Source: Porticoccaceae bacterium (GTDB lineage: Bacteria; Pseudomonadota; Gammaproteobacteria; Pseudomonadales; Porticoccaceae). Taken from it: a stretch of 64,000 nucleotides of DNA. How positions within the stretch are numbered: the stretch's first letter is position 1; each line of letters starts with the position of its first letter. The position numbers and the translations under genes are program-made. The stretch spans positions 161,177 through 225,176 of the forward strand of contig CACETF010000002.1 in NCBI GenBank assembly GCA_902562425.1, read 5' to 3'. Positions 54,861 to 64,000 of the stretch are shown in pieces. The notes under the pieces were generated by a model that was not told where the DNA came from, did not search any database, and saw nothing but the letters and a program-made list of their open reading frames with translations.

Positions 54861-56708
54861 ATGCCGAATAAATATCCTTTGTGGAAAAATTTAACAATTA
54901 TTTTGATTATTTGTTTTGGCCTTGTTTATGCAATGCCAAATATTTATCCACCTGATCCGGCGATCCAACTGTCAGGACAAAGTGGTGGCATGTTGATAGA
55001 TAATGCTGTCCTAAAAAAGGCTAGGGATTCCTTAAATGAAGTGGGAATAAATCATTTTGGTGGTTATTCTGATGGTAGAAGTGCTCTTTTGAGAGTGACT
55101 GATAGCTCGGATCAACTTCGGGCCAAGGATATTATTCAGGCAACTATGGGAGATGATTTTATTGTAGCGCTGAACCTTGCCCCGACGACTCCCAAATGGC
55201 TTGCCGGTCTCGGTGGAAAACCAATGAAATTGGGACTTGATTTGAGTGGAGGCGTCCATTTTTTGCTGGAGGTTGATTTAAATGCTGCGCTTGAGACTCG
55301 ATTAGAGAGTGATCTTGAAGATTTGAAAGGAGCATTGAGAGAGGCGCGAATCCGCTATGGAAGTCTTATACTTGAAAAGACCCAGATCATAGGTCAGTTT
55401 CGACGCGATACTCAAGTTGAGGAAGCCATAAAGATCGTCAGGACAAAGTTTAATAAATTACAGCCTCAGAACATGCCTGGTCAAAACGAACTCACGCTGA
55501 TTTTGGAACTAAGCGAATCTGAAAAAAATGCGATCGAAGATAATGCGATCAAACAAAACCTAACTTCTTTACGAAATCGTGTCAATGAGCTCGGTGTGTC
55601 AGAACCGATAGTTTCTCGACAGGGGAGGAACCGCATCGTCGTAGAGTTGCCGGGCATCCAAGACACAGCTGAGGCAAAACGCATCATTGGTAAAACAGCT
55701 AATCTAGAATTTCGAATGGAGTCTTTGTCGCGGGGGGGAGAGCTATTCAAATTCCGCAAACCGGGCTCTCAAGGAGTGGATGCTCGTTTAGAAAAACGAC
55801 CGATCATAACGGGTGAAAATGTAACTGATGCTCGAGCTAGTTTTGACGAAAATGGTAGGCCACAGGTAAATATTACTCTTGACGGCAGCGGTGGTTGGGC
55901 CATGGGTCATGCCACCCGCGATAATATTGGTAATCGGTTGGGGGTTCTTTTTATCGAATTTAAAACTCGTCTGAAAAAAGTCATCGACGAAGAGGGTGTC
56001 CTTGAGTTAGTTCCTGAGCCGTATGTGGAAAAAAATATTATCAGTCTCGCAACTGTGCAGGCACAATTGGGTAAGCAATTCAGGATCACTGGCTTGGATA
56101 GTCAGAACGAATCATCAGAATTGGCGTTGTTATTGCGGGCTGGTGCGCTCGCGGCGCCTATGTATATTGTGGAGGAACGTACTATCGGTCCCTCTCTTGG
56201 AGCAGAAAACATAGCGTTAGGCATCAAATCAGTGATTGTTGGGCTATTAGCAGTTTTGATTTTTATGTTACTGATTTATCGAGTATTTGGAATTTTTGCT
56301 AATTTTGCCTTGGCTTCGAATCTACTCCTTTTAATGGGTATAATGTCATTGTTGGGTGCAACATTGACCCTGCCAGGTATCGCGGGAATTGTGCTCACAG
56401 TAGGGATGGCGGTTGATGCAAATGTTCTAATATTCTCCAGGATACGAGAAGAATTAGCTGGTGGTTTATCACCTCAAGGAGCAATTACTGCAGGTTATGA
56501 TCGGGCTTTTGTGTCAATTCTAGATGCTAACATCACCACCCTAATTGTCGCTTTAATTCTTTATGCTATTGGATCTGGGCCCGTTCAAGGATTTGCCGTT
56601 ACACTGTCTATCGGGATTATAACGTCTATGTTCACCTCTATAGTCCTCACGCGTGGTATGGTTAATCTAGTTTATGGAAATCGTAAAGTAGAACGTTTAT
56701 GGATTTAG
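54861..56708 (+). CDS. secD: Protein translocase subunit SecD
   Basis: A 615-residue RND-like membrane protein that uses the proton gradient to finish protein export. It has a first membrane helix (about 9-27), the P1 periplasmic head with GLDLSGGVHFLLEVD, and the C-terminal five-helix bundle containing VGMAVDANVLIFSRIREEL and DANITTLIVALILYAIGSGP. Same length as the E. coli protein. It overlaps secF by 10 bp. Confidence 0.97.
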   Translation: MPNKYPLWKNLTIILIICFGLVYAMPNIYPPDPAIQLSGQSGGMLIDNAVLKKARDSLNEVGINHFGGYSDGRSALLRVTDSSDQLRAKDIIQATMGDDFIVALNLAPTTPKWLAGLGGKPMKLGLDLSGGVHFLLEVDLNAALETRLESDLEDLKGALREARIRYGSLILEKTQIIGQFRRDTQVEEAIKIVRTKFNKLQPQNMPGQNELTLILELSESEKNAIEDNAIKQNLTSLRNRVNELGVSEPIVSRQGRNRIVVELPGIQDTAEAKRIIGKTANLEFRMESLSRGGELFKFRKPGSQGVDARLEKRPIITGENVTDARASFDENGRPQVNITLDGSGGWAMGHATRDNIGNRLGVLFIEFKTRLKKVIDEEGVLELVPEPYVEKNIISLATVQAQLGKQFRITGLDSQNESSELALLLRAGALAAPMYIVEERTIGPSLGAENIALGIKSVIVGLLAVLIFMLLIYRVFGIFANFALASNLLLLMGIMSLLGATLTLPGIAGIVLTVGMAVDANVLIFSRIREELAGGLSPQGAITAGYDRAFVSILDANITTLIVALILYAIGSGPVQGFAVTLSIGIITSMFTSIVLTRGMVNLVYGNRKVERLWI

Positions 56709-57637
56709 CAGACAAACATAAGAGAAAGAAAATTAAAGTCCATAACTTTATGGGCATCCGCAGGCATGCGGTGGTTTTATCCTCCTTATTATTGATTGCG
56801 TCGTTGGGTTCACTCATGACGCAAGGGCTGCGCCTCGGGCTTGATTTTACAGGCGGTACACAAGTAGAAGTGGGATATCAGCAGCCTGCTGATGTTGAGT
56901 TGTTGCGTCAACAACTAGAAATAGCGGGATTTGAGAGTCCGATTGTTGTTCACTTCGGTTCGGACAGTGATGTATTAATTCGGTTGCAGGGGATGCCTGA
57001 TCAAGGACTGGCAGATAGGGTATATGAAGCGCTTATGGATCAAGACGAAGTTGTCGAGTTACGTCGAGTAGATTTCGTAGGGCCACAAATAGGCGAGGAG
57101 CTGCGTGAGGATGGGGGACTTGGGATGCTTGCAGCTCTTGTTGTAGTAATGATTTACGTTGCCATTAGGTTTCAGCTTAAATTTGCAATTGGCGCCGTAT
57201 TGGCATTGGGACATGATGTGTTGATTGTATTGGGATTTTTCTCTATAACAAGACTAGAATTTGATTTAACAGTATTGGCGGCAGTTCTGGCGGTGGTTGG
57301 CTATTCTTTGAACGATACCATCGTAGTTTCTGATCGTATCCGGGAAAATTTTCGGAAAATACGAAATGTGTCCTCAGCAGATATTATCAATGAGTCACTC
57401 TCCCAGACTCTTTGGAGAACAATTAACACCTCCATGACTACCGTTTTGGTTTTATTGTCCTTATTTTTCTTGGGCGGAGAGCTAATCCATAACTTTGCCA
57501 TCGCGCTTATGGCCGGAGTCGTTATTGGAACTTACTCTTCGATATATGTGGCTGCTACTGTTATGCTGGCTATGAATATTGACCGAGAGGATCTAATAGT
57601 TCCCGAGAAGGGCGAATTGATCGATGACCTTCCATAA
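56699..57637 (+). CDS. secF: Protein translocase subunit SecF
   Basis: 312 residues, partner of SecD. The family signature GLDFTGGTQVEVGY follows the first helix. The helix bundle includes VGYSLNDTIVVSDRIRENFR and SMTTVLVLLSLFFLGGELI. Its ATG lies inside the end of secD, so translation is coupled. It ends the block. Confidence 0.97.
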   Translation: MDLADKHKRKKIKVHNFMGIRRHAVVLSSLLLIASLGSLMTQGLRLGLDFTGGTQVEVGYQQPADVELLRQQLEIAGFESPIVVHFGSDSDVLIRLQGMPDQGLADRVYEALMDQDEVVELRRVDFVGPQIGEELREDGGLGMLAALVVVMIYVAIRFQLKFAIGAVLALGHDVLIVLGFFSITRLEFDLTVLAAVLAVVGYSLNDTIVVSDRIRENFRKIRNVSSADIINESLSQTLWRTINTSMTTVLVLLSLFFLGGELIHNFAIALMAGVVIGTYSSIYVAATVMLAMNIDREDLIVPEKGELIDDLP

Positions 57638-57687
57638 TGGCTAGTTTTCTTGATTTTGAAATGGCAACTTAGTGCCTATGTTCTAAT

Positions 57688-58563
57688 TTATTTCCACCAT
57701 GGATAGAAATCAGGCATGTCCCTCGAGGCTGTGTCGGTAAATATTGCCTCTCTTTTTTCCAAAAACGAACTAACTCCCTCTTTTCCACTTCCCATGCTTG
57801 AGTAAAATATTGCCAGTGAGTCGATTTCATGAGCTCTCATCGGGTCGTTCTCCGCAGAATTTCTATACATCATCTGTCGTGTCATTGCGATAGCAACTGG
57901 GCTGAAGTTGATAATTTTTTTAGCTATCAGGTTAGCTTTGCTCAATAAATTTTTTGGCTCGCAAATTTCTTTTATAAATCGAGCATCTTTCAAGGTGTCT
58001 GGGTCTAGGATTTCGGCTGTATAGCACCACTCAAGTGCGGTGGAAAGACCCACTAGCTTCGGTAAGAACCAGCTTGAGCAAGCCTCTGGTGTTATCCCAA
58101 TTTTATTAAAAACAAAGCCGACTTTAGCTTTCTGTGAGGCTAATCGTATATCCATTGCACATGTCATAGTTGCTCCAATTCCCACGGCAGCTCCATTTAT
58201 TGCGCCGATAATTGGTTTTTTGCATTCGTACATTGCCAAGACAACACGGCCTCCGGCATCCCTCACTCCTCGAATTATTTCCTCGTCCTCAGAGCGCTCT
58301 CGCATATCCTCAATGGTTGGCTTGAGTTCTTCGTTGAGTCCAAAAACATTTCCGTCAATATTGAGATCCATACCTGCGCAAAACGCGCGGCCAGCCCCCG
58401 TGACTATAATAACGCTAACTAAGTCATCTTCACTTGCGCGTTGGTAGGCATGGATTAATTCATGTGACATCTCTATGGTGAAAGAATTGAGCTTGTCGGG
58501 TTGGTTGAGCGTGAGCGTGAGTATCCGATCTTTAACGTGGTAGAGGATGGTTTGGTAATCCAT
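57688..58563 (-). CDS. Enoyl-CoA hydratase/isomerase (crotonase family)
   Basis: 291 residues. Oxyanion-hole segments AFCAGMDLN and NGAAVGIGATM are present, together with KVGFVFNKIGITPEACSSW, where the acidic residue of the active site lies. It has a longer insert (about 75-105) than classical hydratases and a WW-K C-terminus. Likely acts on a medium-size or branched acyl-CoA; the exact reaction is unknown. AAAGGAA precedes ATG 58563. It converges on secF. Confidence 0.88.
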   Translation of the reverse strand: MDYQTILYHVKDRILTLTLNQPDKLNSFTIEMSHELIHAYQRASEDDLVSVIIVTGAGRAFCAGMDLNIDGNVFGLNEELKPTIEDMRERSEDEEIIRGVRDAGGRVVLAMYECKKPIIGAINGAAVGIGATMTCAMDIRLASQKAKVGFVFNKIGITPEACSSWFLPKLVGLSTALEWCYTAEILDPDTLKDARFIKEICEPKNLLSKANLIAKKIINFSPVAIAMTRQMMYRNSAENDPMRAHEIDSLAIFYSSMGSGKEGVSSFLEKREAIFTDTASRDMPDFYPWWK

Positions 58564-58652
58564 GTTGTTTTCCTTTTGCTAAGAAAGTTTTGTTTTAACT
58601 AGTGAGATCGCTCTAGAGACTATCGGGTAAATACAATATAAAACACTACCAC

Positions 58653-59663
58653 TCAGATCTTTAGGACGATGTCTTTGATAAGTTTTGGACCTTTGTACAC
58701 AAACCCCGTGTAAATCTGAACTAAGTCAGCACCAATCGCTAATTTTTTCTGCGCATCTTTAGCACTCATTATTCCACCGACAGCAATTATTGGAATTGAT
58801 GGATCAAGGCATTGACGAAGGCAATCTAATGCTTGGTTTGCTCTTTTAAAAAGAGGCTCTCCACTGAGCCCTCCCGTTTCATCGGAATGGTGAAGCCCCT
58901 CCACATCATTTCTTGTGAGGGTTGTGTTTGTTGCTATAACACCATCGAAATCGTTTCGTGTAATTGCTTTCGCTATGGAGGTGATTTCGTTTCTATCAAG
59001 GTCAGGCGCAATCTTAAGCGCTAATGGAACATATTTATTTGTTTGATTGGTTAAATCATTTTGTACTTGCTTTAAGTTTTCCAATAGTTCGTCCAGCAAG
59101 GTGCCGTATTGGAGTGAACGCAGTCCTGGAGTATTTGGCGATGACACGTTTACCGCGATGTAGTTGGCATACTCATAAACTTTTTTCATACAGTGAATGT
59201 AGTCTGACAATCCATGCTCCAAGGTAGTATCTCGATTTTTACCTATATTTACACCCACAATTGCAGGCGATTCTTTTGCCTGTAAATTGGTAATTAGATT
59301 GTTTATGCCAAGGTTATTAAACCCCATGCGATTAATGATTGCATTCTTCTTTCTAATTCGAAACAAGCGAGGTTTTTGGTTTCCTAGCTGAGGCCTTGGA
59401 GTGACAGTGCCCACCTCGATGTGACCAAAGCCCATAGAGTGAAATGCATCGATTGCCTCACCGTTTTTATCTAAGCCGGCTGCGAGACCCACAGAATTTG
59501 GGAATTCGATTCCCATGACTGACACCGGCTTATTCGGTAAAGATTGGCGGTAGAACCACTCTAGGGGCGTATTTGCAGTAATTTTGAGGCCACTGAGCGT
59601 AAAGTCGTGAGCCTTTTCTGGTCCAATTAGTTGCAAGCATTTTTGTGCGATATTAAGCAACAC
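58653..59663 (-). CDS. pyrD: Quinone-dependent dihydroorotate dehydrogenase PyrD
   Basis: A 336-residue class 2 enzyme of pyrimidine synthesis, bound to the membrane by an N-terminal amphipathic region and reducing quinone. Signatures are [40 protein letters not shown], the catalytic Ser in [14 protein letters not shown], and [13 protein letters not shown]. The start is GTG 59663 with AAGGAA upstream. Distinct from class 1 enzymes. Confidence 0.96.
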   Translation of the reverse strand: MLLNIAQKCLQLIGPEKAHDFTLSGLKITANTPLEWFYRQSLPNKPVSVMGIEFPNSVGLAAGLDKNGEAIDAFHSMGFGHIEVGTVTPRPQLGNQKPRLFRIRKKNAIINRMGFNNLGINNLITNLQAKESPAIVGVNIGKNRDTTLEHGLSDYIHCMKKVYEYANYIAVNVSSPNTPGLRSLQYGTLLDELLENLKQVQNDLTNQTNKYVPLALKIAPDLDRNEITSIAKAITRNDFDGVIATNTTLTRNDVEGLHHSDETGGLSGEPLFKRANQALDCLRQCLDPSIPIIAVGGIMSAKDAQKKLAIGADLVQIYTGFVYKGPKLIKDIVLKI

Positions 59664-59818
59664 GCGATTTCCTTATTATTGCCTTTCTAGTACACTTAAA
59701 ATATGATGGTTATCCCACCCATAATAGCATTTTGTTATACCTAATTGCCTTTTAAACTTTGCTTGCGACGTCTTTGATTTGGGAATACAGTTGAGCGAAA
59801 GAATCGAGATTTGTTCCA

Positions 59819-60136
59819 ATGTTAATGTCTTTGTCAAAGCTTCAGAAATATTTCGTTGTTGATAAGTTAATATATCACTCTCTTGAGCAAAGTCTTTACC
59901 AGATTTCAGCGATAATCGATGGACAAGAATACTTTATAACAAGTGAGAACGGAACGTTGATGCGCTCGTTTAAACTTCATGAACTCCAAAAAAAAATGGT
60001 AAAAGTCCAGGTCAAGGCGTCTGTGTTGCGGCATGTCAGTGCCTACGATGAAATGATTGGAGGACCCGCAAAAGTTGCCTGTAATGCGCTCGAGGTTCCA
60101 TTATTGTATGACGACCCACTCAAAACGACTCTCTAA
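59819..60136 (+). CDS. DUF6482-like small protein
   Basis: A 105-residue cytoplasmic protein. The pattern EQSLYQISAIIDGQEYFI, a basic middle and VSAYDEMIGGP recall the DUF6482 family of Pseudomonas and relatives, whose function is unknown. Start ATG 59819 or 59825. It precedes the quinone oxidoreductase gene by 18 bp, so the two form an operon. Confidence 0.65.
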   Translation: MLMSLSKLQKYFVVDKLIYHSLEQSLYQISAIIDGQEYFITSENGTLMRSFKLHELQKKMVKVQVKASVLRHVSAYDEMIGGPAKVACNALEVPLLYDDPLKTTL

Positions 60137-60154
60137 AACCGGTAGCTCAATATA

Positions 60155-61138
60155 ATGCAATATATAGATTTCTGCGAGAGCGGTGAGGCGGAGCAGCTAT
60201 ACCTCGCTTCGGGTAATGTGCCGAATATTGCCAAGAATCAGATTCTTATAAAAGTCCACGCGGCAGGAGTAAATCGGCCCGATGTCCTTCAGCGAATGGG
60301 TCTATATGCTCCGCCGGCTGACGCGTCAAAGATCCTTGGATTAGAGGCATCGGGCGAGGTCGCTGCAATGGGGGAGGGGGTAAAAGGATGGAGTATCGGT
60401 GATAGAGTCTGCGCACTTTGTAATGGTGGCGCATATGCGGAGTACGTTTCGGTCCCCACAGGACAGTGTCTTCCAATACCCGATAATTTGAGTTTTATTG
60501 AGGCTGCAGGGTTGCCTGAAACTTTTTTTACGGTTTGGTCAAATTTGTTTCAGTGTGCTGGTCTAAAGGCGGGAGAATCTCTACTTGTTCATGGTGGTAG
60601 CAGTGGTATTGGTGTTACCGCAATTCAGTTTGGCAAAGCTTTTGGAGCAGATGTTTATGCAACTACACGGACAGAAGAAAAATGTTTGGCATGTAAGGAA
60701 CTCGGTGCTGACGTGACGATCAACGTTTGTGAGAAAGATTTCGTTGATGAGGTCATGATCGCTACGGGTAAGAAAGGTGTTGATGTCATACTTGATATGG
60801 TCGGCGGCGAGTATATTCAGAAAAATATTGATTGTGCTGCGTTAGATGCACGTATTATTAGTATAGCTTTTCTAAAGGGACCAAAAACCGAAGTGAATTT
60901 TATGCAGATGATGTTGAAACGGTTAACACTGACTGGTTCAACTTTGCGTCCAAAAAGCACGGAAATAAAAGCGTTAATAGCCGCTGAACTGCGTCAATTT
61001 ATTTGGCCGCTACTGATTAGTGGCCAAATAAGACCATATATCGATCGTGTTTATAACTTGAGTGATGCTGCAGATGCCCATCGGCATATGGAGAGTAATC
61101 AGCACTTTGGCAAGATCATATTAGCTGTGCGTAAATAG
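60155..61138 (+). CDS. NAD(P)H-quinone oxidoreductase (zinc-free MDR family)
   Basis: A 327-residue medium-chain reductase without catalytic zinc ligands. Motifs are AGVNRPDVLQRMGLYAPP, LGLEASGEVAAMGEGVKGW, the Rossmann segment LLVHGGSSGIGVTAIQFGKA, and LTLTGSTLRPKS. It most resembles the PIG3/QOR-like branch that reduces quinones with NADPH. It converges on the NSS transporter gene. Confidence 0.9.
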   Translation: MQYIDFCESGEAEQLYLASGNVPNIAKNQILIKVHAAGVNRPDVLQRMGLYAPPADASKILGLEASGEVAAMGEGVKGWSIGDRVCALCNGGAYAEYVSVPTGQCLPIPDNLSFIEAAGLPETFFTVWSNLFQCAGLKAGESLLVHGGSSGIGVTAIQFGKAFGADVYATTRTEEKCLACKELGADVTINVCEKDFVDEVMIATGKKGVDVILDMVGGEYIQKNIDCAALDARIISIAFLKGPKTEVNFMQMMLKRLTLTGSTLRPKSTEIKALIAAELRQFIWPLLISGQIRPYIDRVYNLSDAADAHRHMESNQHFGKIILAVRK

Positions 61139-61144
61139 TAGTTT

Positions 61145-62497
61145 TTAGCTTGAGGGTAAAAAGCTTTGAACTAAGATAATGACTATCAAAAGAGGACAGA
61201 AGATTTTTACGTAGGTGGGCCATATGAGCCAAAATAGGCCACTCTCCAAATCAGGTACACCTTGTTTTAGTTCCTGTAAAAGGCGATTCCGATGCATCAA
61301 CCAACCGCAAAACAGGCATAGCATCAAGCTCAAAACTGGCTGAGCCCACTCGGTAGTTACTTCGACTATGATTTCGAAGATCGAGGTGAATTTGTAAGAG
61401 ATTATCCCACTGACTATAACTGTAAAAACTCCAACGGTGACGCTGGCCCTTTGGCGCGTTACGTTTTGAGTTTCTATCGCCCAAGAGACAGGGACCTCAA
61501 GCATAGAAATAGAAGAGGTGAGAGCTGCAATCGACATGAGGGTAAAAAATGCTAGTGCTACCAGTTTTCCTCCCTCGCCCATTTCTTCGAACAGTGCTGG
61601 TAGGGCTTGGAAAATCAGGCTAGGACCTGAAATCAATTTGCCAGTTTCGGCGTATATATCTACTCCTAGTTGTTGTGCGGCAAAGAGAGCAGGAATAATC
61701 AACATTCCAGCAAGCACGGCCACCCCTGTATCGCTGAAAGTCACTAATGCGCCAGCAACAGGTAAATCTTCGTTAGATCGGATGTAGGACCCATAGATAA
61801 GCATTGTGCCAACCCCCAATGATAACGAAAAAAAGGCTTGTCCGAGGGCGCTCACTATGAGCTGCGGGTCTGCCAACTGTCTGAAATCAGGCACGATAAA
61901 CATCTTCAAACCTCTTTCAGCTCCGGGTTGCAACAGCACATAGACGATTAGACCTAGCATTAAAAGTATCAGGCAAGGCATTAACCGTTTAGACCATGTT
62001 TCTATGCCTCTCTCGACGCCAGCGCTTATCACCAAGAGGGTTAGACCAATGAATGCTGTAGAAAAGGAGATATTCCGAAAAAGACTAAAAGTAACCAGCC
62101 ATTCGGCAATTTCGAACAACTGTAGTGTTTGCGCGATGGAGGCAAGAGTGTGAGCTATCATCCAGCCTGCAATAATACTGTAAAAACACAGAATCATGGT
62201 CGCGGTTAGCACTCCTATAAAGCCTGTGAGTTGGCCAAGACGCTTCTGCAACCATCCAGATGCAATTGAATCTAGGGTGCTGACCATGTTGGATCTGCCG
62301 TATCTGCCAAGGGTTAATTCGGCCATTAGTGCGGGGTACGCCAAGAGAAAGGCTAAGAAAAGATACATCAATAGGAATGCCCCGCCACCATTTTCAGCAG
62401 CCTTTGTAGGGAAGCCCCAGATATTGCCAAGGCCAACAGCCGATCCCGAAGCTGCCAGAACAAACGTTAAACGGGACGAAAACTGGCCGCGTTGCAT
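61145..62497 (-). CDS. Sodium-dependent transporter, NSS (SNF) family
   Basis: 450 residues with about 11-12 membrane helices. The family start FVLAASGSAVGLGNIWGFP, where helix 1 carries the sodium and substrate contacts, is followed by NGGGAFLLMYLFLAFLLAYP, AFFSLSLGVGTMLIYGSYI and FTLMSIAALTSSISMLEVPV. Amino-acid or related solute uptake is likely; specificity cannot be inferred. Its ATG is 5 bp after the stop of a decayed GDPD gene upstream. Confidence 0.9.
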   Translation of the reverse strand: MQRGQFSSRLTFVLAASGSAVGLGNIWGFPTKAAENGGGAFLLMYLFLAFLLAYPALMAELTLGRYGRSNMVSTLDSIASGWLQKRLGQLTGFIGVLTATMILCFYSIIAGWMIAHTLASIAQTLQLFEIAEWLVTFSLFRNISFSTAFIGLTLLVISAGVERGIETWSKRLMPCLILLMLGLIVYVLLQPGAERGLKMFIVPDFRQLADPQLIVSALGQAFFSLSLGVGTMLIYGSYIRSNEDLPVAGALVTFSDTGVAVLAGMLIIPALFAAQQLGVDIYAETGKLISGPSLIFQALPALFEEMGEGGKLVALAFFTLMSIAALTSSISMLEVPVSWAIETQNVTRQRASVTVGVFTVIVSGIISYKFTSIFEIIVEVTTEWAQPVLSLMLCLFCGWLMHRNRLLQELKQGVPDLESGLFWLIWPTYVKIFCPLLIVIILVQSFLPSS

Positions 62498-62502
62498 AAA
62501 AG

Positions 62503-62822
62503 CTACCTCAGTAATGAGTTTTGTTTCTTTAAAAACTTAACTGCCAGATCAGGGAAGTCATTAAATATACCGTCAATGTCTAGCTGATTAAATAAAATAT
62601 TTAAAAAGTGATCGAAGTCGCTAGCGCAAGCGGGTAATTCGTCCCCTCGAACGGTGTGTGGATGAATTTTAAAATCCGTATCTTTGAAAGCCTCATCAAT
62701 GATTTGGGCAACTTGTCGTTATTGATTATTTGTGCCAGCTATGGTTTAACTCCGTCAGCGTTATGGACAATAATTGAGGCTCCTTTCTCAGTTTGCAACA
62801 AATCATAGTCTTTCCTCAATTC
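62503..62822 (-). pseudogene. Glycerophosphodiester phosphodiesterase C-terminal remnant
   Basis: Minus-strand fragments match a GDPD C-terminus in order: LRKDYDLLQTEKGAS and IIVHNADGVKP, then TAG, AQIINNDKLP, a frame change, then VAQIIDEAFK, FKIHPHTVRGDELPACASDF and DGIFNDFPDLAVKFL. The N-terminal two-thirds are missing, cut near the ssrA promoter. The order upstream of the NSS gene suggests a former operon. Confidence 0.75.
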
Positions 62823-62847
62823 GCTCCATGTTAGCAGTGAGCAGATA

Positions 62848-62856
62848 TGCTAGAAT
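62848..62856 (+). promoter_or_regulatory. Extended -10 element for ssrA
   Basis: TGC immediately followed by TAGAAT (62851-62856) lies 9 bp before the mature 5' end. The -35 region is weak. Confidence 0.4.
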
Positions 62857-62865
62857 AATTGGTAT

Positions 62866-63257
62866 GGGGGCGTTCTGGATTCGACGCCGGTTACGAAACC
62901 TGTGGTGCATGCCGAGATGGTGACCAATCTCGTAAATCCAAAGTCACAAACTTATAGTTGCCAACGACGACAACTACGCGCTAGCTGCTTAAAAACCAGT
63001 GTAGTGCCATCTGACTGGAGCCGTGCCTGTGCGTCCAGAGTCTGAAGTTCCTCGGAATTAAGACGATCGGGTGTCATATTTCATAGGATCGTAATGAAAC
63101 TTGTTCGGGGTGGAATTATTAAAAATTTACCGAAATCGCCAAATGCACTCCCTGACAGTCGGGTCGCAAATGGTTAAATTTAGTAGACTGCTCTAAGCAT
63201 GTAGAGCTATAGGCAGAGAACTGACGGACGCGGGTTCAAATCCCGCCGCCTCCACCA
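62866..63257 (+). ncRNA. ssrA: Transfer-messenger RNA (tmRNA)
   Basis: One-piece tmRNA of 392 nt that rescues stalled ribosomes. The 5' GGGGGCG pairs with 3' CGCCTCC before ACCA. The TTCTGGATTCGACG start, T-arm GGGTTCAAATCCC and encoded CCA match the tRNA-like domain. The tag frame at 62960-62992 (GCC to TAA) gives ANDDNYALAA. Its 3' end is the insertion point of the integrase-bearing island that follows. Confidence 0.97.
63229..63257 (+). other. Putative attachment site (attL) in the ssrA 3' end
   Basis: The T-arm and acceptor end of ssrA are the usual core for P4/CP4-57-type integrases. An integrase gene begins 177 bp downstream in the matching orientation. The matching attR would lie beyond the window, so this is inferred. 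Confidence 0.4.
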
Positions 63258-63434
63258 AATAATTATCTGCTATCGCCCAAGATAGTCCTTAAAGCCCTGT
63301 TATATATGGTTTTTTGTATTTATAGTATCCATGATAATCCACATGCGTCCACTAAGATACCGTATTTTTGTCGGTATTTATGACGGTATTTTGTCTGTAT
63401 AATATACAGGTACCGTCAATCTTGGATTTTTATT

Positions 63435-64000
63435 ATGCAAAAGCTAACAGCGACAGCAGTGAAACAAACAAAGCCTCGGGAATCGAGTTACAAGATGACT
63501 GATGGTGGTGGTTTGTTTCTTCTGGTCAAACCGCAGGGTAGTATTGGCGCTATGACTATCGCTTTGCAGGTAAACGCAAAACCCTTGCTCTGGGAGTTTA
63601 TCCAGATGTTAGCCTAGCTGATGCTCGCAAGTCACATTTGATAGCTCGGGAACAGATCGCGGCTGGAATCGATCCGTCGCAAGCGAAAAAGATTAAGAAG
63701 ATGACGAAGAACCTTGTCAGCAGCGATTCGTTTGAAGCTATCGCGAGAGAGTGGTTTAACCAAAAAATGTCGTCTATGTCCGATGGCCACAAAAAGCGTA
63801 CCATGCGCATTCTAGAGAAAGACCTATTCCCAAGTTTAGGCAGTCGCCCTGTATCAAACATTACTGCACCAGAAGTGTTGGCGGTATTAACTAAGATAGA
63901 ATCGCGGACCGTTGATATTGCGCATAGAGCCAAGCAGACAGCAGGTTTGGTCTTTCGCTATGCCATAGCTACAGGTCGATGCAATAACGACCCCGCTAGA
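63435..64000 (+). pseudogene. Tyrosine integrase (P4/DUF4102 type), frameshifted and running off the window
   Basis: ATG 63435 opens with LTATAVKQTKPRESSYKMTD and GGGLFLLVKPQGS, the arm-DNA-binding domain. A one-base loss near 63540-63544 then shifts the frame. The other frame continues WRYDYRFAGKRKTLALGVYP, DVSLADARK, AAGIDPSQ, SFEAIAREWF and the core-binding domain to the window edge. The catalytic Arg-His-Arg-Tyr part is not in view. If the lesion is real, the island may have lost mobility. Confidence 0.75.

Noticed and set aside
63270..63290. A terminator after ssrA (CTATC...GATAG).
   Set aside because: Only a 5-bp AT-containing stem and no T-tract.

Overview
The window reads as a chromosomal segment of an AT-leaning gammaproteobacterium, probably marine and free-living. 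The order asmA-mutY-yggX-tRNA-Phe divergent from hisBH, the blocks queA-tgt-secDF, lapA-pyrF and priA next to an FtsN-like SPOR gene, and a one-piece tmRNA with tag ANDDNYALAA all point to Gammaproteobacteria. It is probably near the Pseudomonas/Cellvibrionales side, but I cannot name a genus. Class II (B12-dependent) ribonucleotide reductase, SelD/MnmH selenouridine modification of tRNA, and a sodium-dependent NSS transporter fit such an organism. Many genes start with TTG or GTG behind clear Shine-Dalgarno sites.

Layout. 1-2.1 kb: a decaying iron-regulated locus (three broken genes, with a Fur-box-like operator still present). 2.2-8.2 kb: septation protein, tRNA-Phe, yggX, mutY, asmA, and divergent hisBH. 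8.2-15.3 kb: mnmH-selD, a 790-bp stretch with gene debris, beta-carbonic anhydrase, then nrdJa followed by two tandem nrdJb copies. 15.7-17.8 kb: trpBA. 17.8-32.5 kb: one uninterrupted 14-gene directon on the minus strand, the most unusual part of the window. 32.7-46 kb: mostly housekeeping genes (aminotransferase, M28 peptidase, priA, pyrF, trhO, nitrilase, GST, SDR), plus an RNase HI homologue that has lost two catalytic aspartates. 46-51.6 kb: oxidoreductase, adenylate cyclase/TPR protein, secreted protein, a 48-residue membrane protein, a flagellin remnant and tRNA-Leu. 52.5-62.5 kb: queA-tgt-secDF (no yajC between them), crotonase, pyrD, quinone oxidoreductase and NSS transporter. 62.5-64 kb: remnant of a glycerophosphodiesterase, ssrA, and a frameshifted tyrosine integrase that marks the left edge of an island inserted at ssrA.

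Candidate undescribed system (17.8-32.5 kb). In transcription order the directon encodes a TPR/TonB-C-like protein, a lipoprotein, a 404-residue exported protein, a TPR protein, a membrane-anchored multi-PEGA plus formylglycine-generating-enzyme-fold protein, a small acidic exported protein, a MotA/TolQ/ExbB-type proton channel, an actin/Hsp70-like cytoplasmic protein, and two paralogous VWA proteins. The single N-terminal helix of each VWA protein carries an aspartate in the place used by ExbD/TolR/MotB. Two lipoproteins, an M48 protease with a LysM-like tail and an anchored PpiC-type isomerase follow. I infer an envelope-spanning, ion-driven machine in which VWA domains replace the usual peptidoglycan- or TonB-binding module. 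Its function cannot be read from the sequence.

A second theme is gene decay. Six or more loci are interrupted (heme monooxygenase, DUF6607, the first gene, flagellin, GDPD, integrase). Some lesions lie in homopolymers and could be sequencing error or slippage. Others are clear nonsense changes or severe truncations.
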